64,000 bases of DNA from Ligustrum vulgare (Eukaryota; Streptophyta; Magnoliopsida; Lamiales; Oleaceae). The notes under the pieces were generated by a model. It saw only the letters and a program-made list of their open reading frames with translations. It did no database searches and was not told the DNA's origin. The stretch spans positions 25,796,513-25,860,512 of the forward strand of contig OY743181.1 of assembly GCA_963555705.1 (NCBI GenBank), written 5' to 3'. Of this stretch, positions 38,789 to 53,580 are shown one piece after another (position 1 is the first letter of the stretch; each line of letters starts with the position of its first letter). Position numbers and translations under genes: made by a program.

Positions 38789-40275
38789 GGGTAATTGGCT
38801 CAAAACTTCCCTACATTTGACATGTATTGTGCAAAACATTCCAACGTTGTGATTTTTGACATTGAACGTCCCAACCTTTACATTTTCTTGTTGGAGACGT
38901 CTTTTCCTTTATATTTAACCATATTCCACCGTTAAATTAAAATTAAACAGTAAACATGAGGGATATTTTTGTCAAATTCCATTTTTAATCCATTTCTTTC
39001 TTTCAATAAAGATAATTGGCACAAAACGTCCCTATGTTTGACACTCATTGTAAAAAACATCCCAACGTTCATTTTTTTTGGCGAATAACGTCCCTACATT
39101 TAAATTTTCTTGCAGATTAGTCCCCAAATTTTACTTTTCTTTCAATTTAGTTATTCCGTATTTAATTTACATGTCATTGTCTTCAAACGTGTATAACTTT
39201 TGATCTACAACTCCGAGTTGCGCTCCTTTTTTGCATTGAACTCCAAATTAAACAATCTTTCTTATGATGTATCATGTGCTCATTTATTAAACATTTCGTT
39301 TTTACATTTGTATTATAGATACTTATTTTGTTAGGGCATCATTGATTAACCTAAATTGATTTCTGTAAATTTTATTGAAACATTGAAATTTTAAATTGGA
39401 TTTATTTGACTTTTTAAATTTTTTTAAAGTAAAATATTTGGTTAAAATTTGGTATATTTAGCCCCGTTTGAGCCATATTATAATTGTGTGTTATTAGAGA
39501 AAGAAATTGTGTGTTGTTCAAAAAGTAATTTAAGATTATAATATGGCTCAAACGGGGGCTAAACATACCAATTTTTAACCAAACATTTTACCTTCAAAAA
39601 ATAAAAATAAAAAGTCAAATAAATCCAATTTATAAATTTCGTGGCCGCTGAAAAACACACACTGAAATTAAAATTTCAATGTTTCAATAAAATTTACAGA
39701 AATCAATTTACGTTAATCAATATGCCCTAACAAAATAAGTATTTACAATACAAAAGTCAAAACAAAATGTTTAATAAATGAGCACATGATACATCATAAG
39801 AAAGATGGTTGAATTTGGAGTTCAACGCAAAAAAACGGAGTACAATTCAGAGTTGTAGATCAAAAGTTATACACGTTTGAAGACAATGACATGTAAATCA
39901 AATACGAAATGACTAAATTGAAAGAAAAGTAAATTTTGGGGAATAATCTGCAAGAAAATCTAAATGTATGGACGTTATTTGCCAAAAAAAATGAACGTTG
40001 AGATGTTTTTCCACAATGAGTATCAGAAGTAGGGATCTTTTGTGCCAATTATCTTTATTGAAAGAAAGAAATTGATTAAAAATGGAATTGGACAAAAGTG
40101 CCCCTCATGTTTACTGTTCAATTTTAATTTAATGGTGAAATATTGTTAAATATAACGGAAAGGACGTCTCCAACAAGAAAATGTATAGGTTGGGACGTGC
40201 AGCTTAAAAAATCACAACGTTGGGATGTTTTGCACAATACATGTCAAAGGTATAGACGTTTTGAGCCAATTACCC
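38789..40275. mobile_element. Foldback Mutator-like element, 1487 bp, with 9-bp target duplication
   Basis: Two arms of about 690-740 bp are inverted copies: the left starts GGGTAATTGGCTCAAAACTT, and the right ends in the inverse, TTTTGAGCCAATTACCC. They are separated by about 50 bp (39484-39534). TTTTGTTTT flanks both sides exactly (38780-38788 and 40276-40284). Each arm contains two diverged copies of a unit of about 200 bp (CAAAACGTCCCTA...). No transposase. The arms, size and 9-bp duplication fit a MULE-type foldback element. Confidence 0.85.
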
Positions 40276-40284
40276 TTTTGTTTT

Positions 40285-41242
40285 CATTTTCTGTTATTAA
40301 ATACGCTAAAAACCCGTTATATTTATCATTTCTGAAAACTATTTCTAAAAATAAAAAAAAATGGAAAACATGTTCTGTTTGAAATTTTGCAGAATGCTAC
40401 TTTGACTATTTGTAATAAATTTGCTTATGGGTTAAATTATATTTAAAAAAAAAATGTCTTTTGAAGATTTACTTTCTATTATAAGAAACTAGTTTATCTA
40501 ATTTTTATTGAACTGATTAAATAATGACTAAAAAATATGATAAAAATAGATAAAGTCATTAATGATCAAATCCCAAAAATATTATAAGAAATTAGCTTAG
40601 CTAATTATTGTTGCCACATTTATGTTCAAGTTACAATTAAATATGAGTTCATGTAAACAAAATAATCATACAAAGAGTTTGACTCAACAAAATAGATGTA
40701 AATGGTCTTAAGCCAAAAAAACACACATGGAGTCCATATTCAAGGCATTTTTTTTATTATTATTATCCTAAATGTAGAGTTTACTAATCCAACCTCATAC
40801 ATAGAAGCAAAATAACTCGTGGTTATAATGTTGAGGATTATATGTTTTTTGTAATGTTTTTTGCAAAAAAAAAAAAAAAAAAAAAATTCATGTTTTTGCC
40901 AACACAATAAAACATAAGAATTTCCACTGAATGTTTTTTGTAATGTTGATATTGACTTCAATAAAACTTTATTCTAGTCTTAGTTCCAAGCTAAGTAACT
41001 CTAAAAAAAATATTTTCACGTTGTGCAACTTTTTGTTGAAATACACTTAAAACGCTCAAAACGAGGTTTTGGACGTTTAGCGTTTTGTGTACAGTTTTTT
41101 TTTAGTTTTCTAAAATACGTTTTTGAAAATGGTAAAGATAACACGTTTTTAGTATTTTCGAAAATAAAAATAAAAAACGGCATTAAAACAGCAAAGAGAA
41201 CATAATGATTCCATGAAATATATTATTAAAATTGATTGTTAA
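40285..41242. other. AT-rich stretch without a recognised gene
   Basis: Contains an A/T homopolymer region (about 40867-40886) and no supportable coding sequence. Confidence 0.45.
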
Positions 41243-42221
41243 GAGCATTCCCAATGTATTATGTCAATTGTAGCTGATATGACAATGAAATTGACGGACA
41301 TTCAGAGAATGTGGATAATTTAACGGAAAAGTTTGAAATCTCATCTCTAATGGTTCCGTCTATATTTAAATATTGTTGATTATGTGGCAATTTTTTTATT
41401 TTCTTTTTAAAGACTCGGCACATACTTTATCTTCAAAGACATCTGCAACTCTGGGAAACCCCATAAATCCTCCCACGCCATTCTCAATCCCACCCACTGT
41501 TCTCTTGCCAAAAACCTTAATTGCCTTCAAAGAAAATCTTGGTGTCCATTTATTTAGAGCATCTTGCCTTCAAAGATATTTGCGATAGATTGCTATATTG
41601 GAATTGAAATGAGTTTCTAACTAGGTCGACTCAAAACAAGCATATGGCCATGGATTCGCGGATTTGATATAATGGTTTTCCTACCCCAAGAAGACCGATT
41701 TAGCTAAAGAATTGTTGTTGTTAGTTTGACTTATTTTTTTATTAATCAGCATTTTATCGTATGTAATGGAAGTTTAGAGAGGCATATTTGCTGCTAGCTT
41801 CTTGCAATCCACATGTTCCACCACTGGCTGGAAGCTTTGAGGAGATGAACTGGAGGTTCTAATCATCTGGTGGTTGGGTGTCGACGGAAGGAGATAGGGT
41901 CCTCGTCGAGGGCATGAATTCGATGAATTGATTTATTATTTTCAAACATAAGTTAACCCAGAAAGAAATGAAAGAGGGAAATATACGAAAATAAAAGAAA
42001 AAGGATGTTAAACTAATCATAAAATAAAAATAAATATTGACTCATCAGGTCCGACAGAGCGTCAAGATATAGATTGAGCACCCGAAATTGTCAATTTTTT
42101 TCCAGTCATATTAGCTTAACATTGTATTTGATATTGTGCATAGAAGAGATATTTTTAACCTATTCGGTCAATTTGCTGACGTGTCAAGCCTTTGAATTGA
42201 TGGACTGCATTGGAGATGCTC
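41243..42221. mobile_element. Tourist-like (PIF/Harbinger) element, 979 bp
   Basis: Left end GAGCATTCCCAATG and inverse of the right end GAGCATCTCCAATG match at 12 of 14 positions, and TAA flanks both sides (41240-41242, 42222-42224). The interior is longer than a usual MITE and contains non-repetitive DNA (41420-41590, 41800-41930) that could be captured, but I do not recognise it. Confidence 0.65.
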
Positions 42222-42394
42222 TAACTTTGATTTAGACCCTACTTTTAGGAATCAATTTGAAATTTACTTGAATTTAATTAAATTTGAAATTTACTTATAA
42301 TAAAGTCTTTATTTAGTAACACTTTTTGGTTTATAAATTAGTTTATTTACGATTTTGATATAAAAAGTAGTGGTTAAAAATTGAAGAGAGAAAG

Positions 42395-45300
42395 TGTAAC
42401 AACCCGAAAATTTCGTACCTTATTTTTATTTATCTAGAAATTTAGATGGTTTTATTTTATTAGAAAATAGTCAATTTCATGATATGGTAACATTTTTTTT
42501 GAAAGTGAAGGAGAAAGTTGCATGAATTATGATATTTGAGGTTAATTGGCATAATATTATTTTCCTAAGTAAAACTCGTTTAATGGAAATGAGTATAACA
42601 TTTCTATTTAAATTTCTTTAAATCTAGGGAATGTTTTACATGAATTAAAAAGTTTGGAGGACTACTTTGCTAGAAATTAAAGTTTCGAAAACCATTGGAG
42701 CCTTAATTGAACATGATTAGGTAAATTGGGGACCAATGTGAAACTTTGAAAATGTTGATTTATTTTAACCTTAACATTTTATCAAGCGATCTTTGTAGTC
42801 ATCTTATGAATTAGATATTGAACCGAGGGCAATGCATGTTATACCTATGCGAAGTTTATAGCGAGACGTTGAGATTGATACATTGATTTCATGTTTTCGG
42901 GTTCGCATTTGTTGGAAAAATCGAGCTATAGTAGTATAGTCGAAATATGGTAAGTATGTGCAAATTTTTCTAAGTATGAAAATAGTAAACGAGTGGCCAT
43001 GTTTGCAAGTGTCGTACGAACATTTGGATGACCCGATGTTTTTGCATGTGTAACCATTAGAAAGCATATAGTACGAGCTTTCCAACGATATAAAATTTGA
43101 CTAGTTTGGAAATAGTCTCGACCCTCGAATGTTAACCCGAAACAAACTTGTTGAAACATAAACAATTGGGAGAAATATTATTAAAATAATGGGAGTGGGA
43201 CAAGTGTCATTCCACTAACCCCAATCCTAAGGATATGTTTGGCAGCCTACTTATTTTAGTTAGAAGTACTTATTTAATCAGAATGCATGTTAATTTATTG
43301 TAACGGCATAACAACTGTATATTTATCGAAAACACTTATAAGCTAAAAGTTTAAAAATTAAGAAGGGACAAACATGACCTTACTTCACCTTTATAAATAC
43401 AACACATACCCTCATTTCAGCCCTTAAAACTTGCTGGGAAAGAAAAGGTAAAGTAGAGATTTCTTACTTCTAAATCATGGATTAACAAGTGAAAATGATG
43501 GATTCTTGTTTCTATATGAAATTCATCATCTTCAGCCTGTTAAACATAAGATTTTAATACATTTCAGTTTCAAAATCTGCAGAAAAATTTGCCCAGAAAC
43601 AGTCAGCCGGGATTAGGCTACTAGAAGCCTGATTTCTACACAGACGGAGGCATCTAGTAGTCTCCTGCAGCAGAAAATTCTTATATGATGAACTAAACAG
43701 ATTTCTGGCAATTTTTCTGAGGAATAACTATGCTGTAGACTGTTCATAAGTAATAGATCTTTATTAACTGAGTTATACAAGGTTTCTAATCATAAAAACT
43801 TATTAAATTGTAGGATCTAAAAGTATAAACACCCTAACAAGCAGTGAGTAAAGCATTTATGTGTTTTCTTGCAATTTTTGTTATGTAAAGTTAGTTACTG
43901 CAGTAAAGAAATATTCTTGACTGATTAGAGTTATATACTTGTGATTATTTAATACTTAATGTTGGATTTCATGTTTTTCCTTAACTTTTTCACTTAGTCT
44001 TAATCTAAAGTTAATTTTTGTTCAATAGCTTATGTTTCTTTTGGAATCTAAAGTGCTACTGCAATAATTTTGTGTTTTAATTAATTGCATGTTAGATTCT
44101 TGATTTCTATGAGGGTTATCATCACCAAGACAATATTGCATGTGTATAAGATGAAGTAAAACAAGCTCTAAACTTAATCTAGAATTTTCAGATTCTTGAA
44201 TAATGTTAATGGTATAGTTTAAAGTTATTCTCAGACTTTTGTTTAAGGTTATTTATATATTTTAAAGTTAATTTCAGATTCTTGAATTCTTCAATAATGT
44301 TAGTTGTATATTTTAAAGTCATTTTCAGATTTTTGAAACAATTTATTTAGAGTATTTTAAAGAAATTTTTCAGATTCTTAAATAATGTTGATTTGATACT
44401 TTAAAGGAAATTTTCAGATTTTGAATGATGATATTTGGGGAATTTAAAGTTAAATTCAGATTCTTAAATGAAGATAATTGAGTATTTTAAAGTTATTTCA
44501 AGACTTTTGATGAATTCATAGCACTTTATTACAATTACATCTTTAAGGAGATGTGTCTAAGTTATTTTCAGATTCTTTAAATTATTTCCAGCAACTTGTA
44601 AGTCATTTGATCTCTATAATTTGTTGAAAAATAAGTTTACTTTTAAGTCACTCTAAGTGTGGTAAGCTTTCTCCATTAAATGGTAATTGTTCTTTAATTA
44701 TGTGAAGTACATGTGAGCTTAATTGATAAACTTAGTAGTTAAAGCTACTATTATATTAAGTTCAAAGAATTCTATCTTGCATGCAAAGACTTGAGCAAAA
44801 TTATGTGCTTTTATGTTGATCAAGTGAAGTGTGTAGAAGTCTTGATTTCATGAGTATTAGATGTTGAGATGTAACTCTCATGTAAAGTCTTAAATGTATT
44901 TATGTTTCACTCTCTAAGCATGCAGTTAGGTTCAAAAGTATACCTAAGAATGTGCATGAACAAGAATAGAACTCTAAGATGTTAAGTATTCACCAGTTTG
45001 GGATTCTAGATGCCCAAGGGAATAATTCCCATATTGTACCGGAAGGGTATCAGATCTTATATTTACCAGAATAGTACCGGAAGGGTACTAGATTTGTGCC
45101 GGAAGGGTATCAGATCTTATATTTATCAGAATTGTACCGGAAGGGTACTAGATTTGTGCCGGAAGGGTATCAAATCTTATATTGAGCGCTCCGTGAATAC
45201 TTACTCTTAGGGTAGGGGCCCAAAGAAATTAATAAATGAAGTTAGAAAGTCCATGCATTACATCATGATATGCATATTCTTTTAAAGTACATTATGTAAT

Positions 45301-46269
45301 TTGAGAACGATATGTAATATGTGAATTCAAGTATTTTTATGTTGACATTCATGAGACATGATGTTTTATATGGTAAAAGATACTTGAGATGAATTTGAAC
45401 AGATTGAAGTGAATTATTTATTCTCCTCAAAGTTAAGAGGTAAAGTGTAATATGAGAATGATATGTAAAATGCAAATTCAAGCATGCTTATGTTGAAGAG
45501 TTTATGAGACAAAATGTTGTATACTTGAGAAGATTCTGAATAGATTTATGTGAATTACTTATTCTCTTCAAAGATAAGAGGTAAAGTGTGTTTGTATCAC
45601 ATTGATCGTATCTATATGATAACATGCTTAAATGATAATGTGTAGCTTTACTCACTAAGCTTCATAGCTTATAGTCGTTTTATGACTCTTATGTAGGTCA
45701 CATGCTCTAACTATTTGGAGGTTTTGCGTACTCGGGGAGGTCTTTCTCAGATGGATCAAGTATCATATTATCGCTAAGAGAATAGTGTGGGCAAAGCTTT
45801 TCCCTATTTTGATGTAAAACTAAGACTATTCGGCATTAAGACATGTAGTAAGGTCAAGAAATCATATTTTGAAATGGTTATAAACTTGTATGTCTTGGAA
45901 GGATTGAACATGATGTGTAACTGTTGTAAGATCTTTAATGAAGTTGATCGTATTTCCTAACTCGGTTTATTTGAAAATGAAATTATTCTTTGTTTTGAAC
46001 TTCCGCTTATCATTTAATATAAATGAAATCTTAAAAGAAGATTTTGATAGAAGTTTTTGTAGCAGGCTATTAGAAGCCTCCTGCAGCTTGACTCCCAGTT
46101 CAGTGTTAGGCTATTAGAAGCCTTCTGAAATCTGTTTTTTTTCTATGTTCAAAGGCAAATGAATGAGTAAAGAGTTTTATGTATGTGTTTCAATGTATAA
46201 ATAGTGTCGATATATATAGTAAATAATAATAATAATAATAATAATAATGGAAATTTTGAGGTCGTGACA
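42395..46269 (+). mobile_element. Large solo LTR, 3875 bp, with GAAAG target duplication
   Basis: Starts TGTAACAACCCGAAAATTTC and ends GGTCGTGACA. GAAAG flanks both sides exactly (42390-42394, 46270-46274). A plus-strand TATA box (TATAAATA, 43392-43399) precedes a long AT-rich leader. There is no gag, pol, primer-binding site or second LTR copy inside, so a solo LTR is favoured over a LARD. The same family occurs at 53863-58835; both carry CTATTAGAAGCC-type motifs near the end and AGTTAAGAGGTAAAGTGT. Confidence 0.75.
45031..45180 (+). repeat. 60-bp tandem repeat in the solo LTR
   Basis: ACCGGAAGGGTATCAGATCT-type units repeat with an exact 60-bp period (two and a half copies), each with two GCCGGAAGGGTA-like sub-repeats. 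Because 60 is a multiple of three, an open frame appears by chance at 45010-45210; it is not a gene. Confidence 0.9.
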
Positions 46270-46365
46270 GAAAGTGTGTGGTTACAAGTAATTTGAGAAA
46301 TTGTGTAATTTATAAACTGATTTGTAAACCAGTTTATTTTGTTTACCAAACGATTGCAAAATCGT

Positions 46366-47016
46366 AAAAACTGAAAAATACTGCATAATTACATAAAGTA
46401 TCACAATCTGATACTTATGATAATTTTCAATTTTTTTAGTAACTGGGAAGTATTTTTCATATAAAAAAAAGAAAAAAAAATTGGATAGTAAAAATCAATT
46501 TTGCTATCTAAAGTGAGTAAACTATACAATTATCCCAGATTAAAATCATCAAACATGGGCATGAATAGATTTTAATATATAATTTCTTTTGGGTTAAGTA
46601 CACAATTACAAAACTTAAAAGACATATTTTAAATATCCGATATTTTAAAAGATAATTTAAGAATACAAAACATATTATCAAAATCAGGTAATCATGTTGA
46701 CAGTTTATAATAAATTATAGCTGTAAATTAATTTCAATTTTTTAATTAATTATAAATGTAACTAATTAATTACTATTGTAAAATTGTATATTATCAGTCA
46801 CTCGAAATTTCATTTTTTTAAATTAATTAAATTAATTACAAATTATAATGAATTACAGTTTGTAATTAATTACAAGTGTAACTTTATTTCAATTTTTCAA
46901 TTAATTATAATTGTAACTAATGAATTTGAAAAATATGACAGATTTTTTATAACATGACCGATTCATAGAGGCAATGTTTAAGGAATCCCTTTTATCCGAT
47001 GGAGTGGAGTTCGAGA
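46366..47016. other. AT-rich stretch with a partial copy of the 34.4 kb Mutator-like family
   Basis: GGGTTAAGTACACAATTAC near 46594 matches the left end of the element at 34419, followed by the same GTAATTAATTACAA-type repeats. The right end is not seen, so this is a truncated copy. Confidence 0.45.
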
Positions 47017-50788
<3,772 letters not shown>

Positions 50789-51093
50789 TGTTATGTACCA
50801 AATCACAATGCAACCGTCTAGAGAATAAAAGTATACTGGACTTAGTCTGGGGTAATAAGGATAATTACCAAGTTTTTATTGTTTCTGTAAGGATTGCATT
50901 CTGTTGCATTTAGTTCAGTTCCTTAATTTCTAAGTCATTCTCCTCATTCTTAGTCATACTCAGTTAAAGTGGAGTCTATATAAGACTTGTAATCAATGGA
51001 ATAAAGGCATGAAGCATTTTGGCACAGATCTTAATCCTACTTCTTCCCTCAATTTTCTACTAATCACAATTTCTTCTCTTCATTTACATACCA
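50789..51093 (+). mobile_element. 5' LTR of the chromovirus-type gypsy element
   Basis: Runs from TGTTATGTACCA to TTACATACCA, 305 bp, and is followed two bases later by TGGTATTAGAGC, a one-change match to the initiator tRNA-Met primer-binding site. It aligns along its length with 58997-59316. Confidence 0.85.
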
Positions 51094-51118
51094 TTGGTAT
51101 TAGAGCTAGGTTTCAATT

Positions 51119-51800
51119 ATGCACACCCGTAATAAAACCAACACTAAATTCTGCAATGAAGTGGCTGAGATTCCCAATCAGCATGAATTGAGTTTCGATA
51201 CCTTAATGCACAACTGCAACCAACTAAACTCTACCCTCCAATTGGTCCTCACCGAAGTCCAAGTTCCCTACATCAATCCATCCACTCACTTACCTAATCC
51301 CAAAGTAAACCACCCATCATCTCACCTCCATGATCTCAAAGTAAACCCCTTTGCCACTGGAGAAGTCACCGCCAGCCCAACATCTTATGAAACCAAATTT
51401 CGGCCAGCACTTCCCATGAGCGAAACCAAACCCACCTCAAATTTAATTTCCCTACCTTTGTAGGTGAGGATCCGATAGGTTGAATTTAAAAATTCGAGCA
51501 AAACTTTGAGTTTAAAGACATCCAAGACATCGAACATGTTCAATTAGCCTCATTTCATCTGAATGGAATAGCATTGCAAAGGCATTGTTGGTTCACAAAG
51601 GTCAAGGGACCACTTACATGGAACGAATTTACCATAGATTTTCTCCACAGGTTCGGCTCCATAGATTACGAAGATCCATCTAAGGCTCTCTCAAGACTCA
51701 AACAAACATCCACTATTCAATCATACCAAGAAGCCTTCAAAAAACTATCTCATCGGGTAGATGACTTTCCGAAAAATATTTGATCGGGTGCTTCATTGCT
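51119..51800 (+). pseudogene. gag of the chromovirus-type element
   Basis: Starts MHTRNKTNTKFCNEVAEIPN shortly after the primer-binding site. After a proline/serine-rich linker and a break near 51463 the capsid core follows: LASFHLNGIALQRHCW, GPLTWNEFTIDFLHRFG, then DPSKALSRLKQTSTIQSYQE, with a frame ending at 51783. This is the standard plant gypsy gag layout for the shell of the particle. The zinc knuckle was not found. Confidence 0.7.
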
Positions 51801-52019
51801 TGACTCTGAGATGAATCAAGTTGGAGGTAAAGATCAAGTAGATCAAGACTCTTGCCAACACTCTTGGTGTGGCAAGCCTGATTGAAGAAAAAACTAATTT
51901 GCAAAAGTGAGTTAGCAGCACCTACTGTCCCTTACAGGCTCTTACCAATCCCATCACATCGCAAGCCTTCTTGGTCCATTGCAAGCCAGAAGTTACAATT
52001 TCAACCCAAATACACGATA

Positions 52020-53580
52020 ACCGTAATCGATGACTTCTAGATGAACTATTTGGGCTAAATATTTTTCAAAGATGACCTTCGATCTGGCTATCATCAGATA
52101 CGGGTACGAGAAGAGGACATCCATAAAAATGCATTTTGAAACCACGAAGGACACTATGAATTTGTGGTCATTCTATTCGAGTTTACAAATGCACCTTCCT
52201 CTTTTCAAAGCTTGATGAATGATAAATTTCTTAAGGGAGTTTGTAATTTTTTTTTTTACGACGTTCTTGTTTACAGCAAGAAGTGGGCCGATCATTTGCA
52301 GCACCTGAAATAAGTGTTATCTATCTTAGCTAATAATCAATTGGTTGCCAAAATTCCAAATTCCGTTTTGAAGTTCGACAAGTATATTATTTAGCCATGT
52401 TATTTCATTTAAGGGAGTGGCATTGATCCCACAAAAATAGCTACAGTCTAAAATTGGCGGGATATTATCGAAAATTTGTTCATGGCTTTGGAGACATCGC
52501 AGAATCCTAACCTGCCTTACTTCCAAAGAAGGACTTCATTGGACTTCATAGGCCGAGACAACTTTTAATCAATTGAAACAAGCACTCACTTCACCCATCT
52601 ATTATTGCTTCCTTATTTTTCACAACCATTCGTCATTAAGTGTGATGCATATCGGACTGACATTGGAGCAATCTTATCTCAAACAAAATCAGTCAATTGC
52701 CCTCTTTAGTGAAGCGCTCAAAGGGACAACCTTAGCATTGTCTACCTACGACAAAGAGCTGTTAGCTATTGTCAAAGCAATATGTAAATGGAGACCATAT
52801 CTCTTGGGTAGGTCCTTTATTGTTCGAATTGATCAACGAATTTTGAAGTACTTGCTTGAACAACGAATCACCACCTCAACACAAATCTATTGGCTACCGA
52901 AAAAAGGCAATAAAAAATAGGGGCTTGATGCATTGTTACGTGTCGCCAAGCTCAAATTTTATGCAATCTCATTCCCAAATTCAGGTTGGTGGGACATTGC
53001 ACGGCAGGAGGTAGTCACATATCGTGTCTTTACTCACCCCAATTCAGCTACCACCATTAATCCACGTCATTATTAAATACGAGATGGAGTTTGGTTTAGA
53101 AAGGAAAAGGTGCTACTGAGTCCGAACTCCTCTCTAATTCCTACAATCCTATAGAATTGTCATTCTTCTCCAGTGAGGGGCCATTTAGGATTTCATAAAA
53201 CTCCTCTATGCATTTTGTATGGAATTGTATGAGCTCGATTGTGAAGAAATTCATTAAAGAGTGACACGTGCCAACTATGCAAGACAGAATGTTTGCTGCC
53301 TGGGGGATTACTACAACCCATTCACTTCTTGAAAAAACTTGGTCTGAGGTTTCCTTGGACTTCATTGAAGGCTTACCTTTTTTGCAAGGTTACACTGTTA
53401 TTATGGCGTTAGTACACCAATTGAGCATATATGCCCATTTTATTCAAATCAAGCACCTATATTCAGCTCTCTCAATGGCAAAGGTATTTATTAATCAAGT
53501 GGCGCAACATTGTAGGGGTACCCATCTTAGTTTTTAGCTACCGCGACAAGATTTTTATAAGTACCTTTTGGCAAAATTTG
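52020..53580 (+). pseudogene. pol of the chromovirus-type element (RT, RNase H, integrase)
   Basis: Reverse transcriptase: DLRSGYHQIRVREEDIHKNA, then FTNAPSSFQSLMND, and a catalytic box reading FFYDVLVYSKKW, where the first Asp of the FDD motif has become Tyr. RNase H: QSIALFSEALKGTTLALSTY with DKELLAIVKA (52680-52790). Integrase: GGHLGFHKT-like and CQLCKTEC-like zinc-binding remnants near 53170-53290, then SLDFIEGLP (first catalytic Asp, about 53355) and VIMALVHQLSIYAHF. Stops and frame changes are frequent, so no product is made. The protease was not recognised. Confidence 0.75.

Larger units (their letters stand above)
42310..46365. mobile_element. MITE split by the 3.9 kb solo LTR
   Basis: GGTTTATAAATTAGTTTA left of the LTR and TAAACTGATTTGTAAACC right of it are inverted repeats (16 of 18). 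The inner flanks (GAAGAGAGAAAG and TGTGTGGTTACAAGTAA) join into the same order as the uninterrupted copy at 38520-38625. Confidence 0.6.

Noticed and set aside
45010..45210. Open frame encoding a repeated YRKGIRSYIY-type peptide
   Set aside because: It is produced by a 60-bp tandem repeat whose period is a multiple of three; no start context or coding neighbours.
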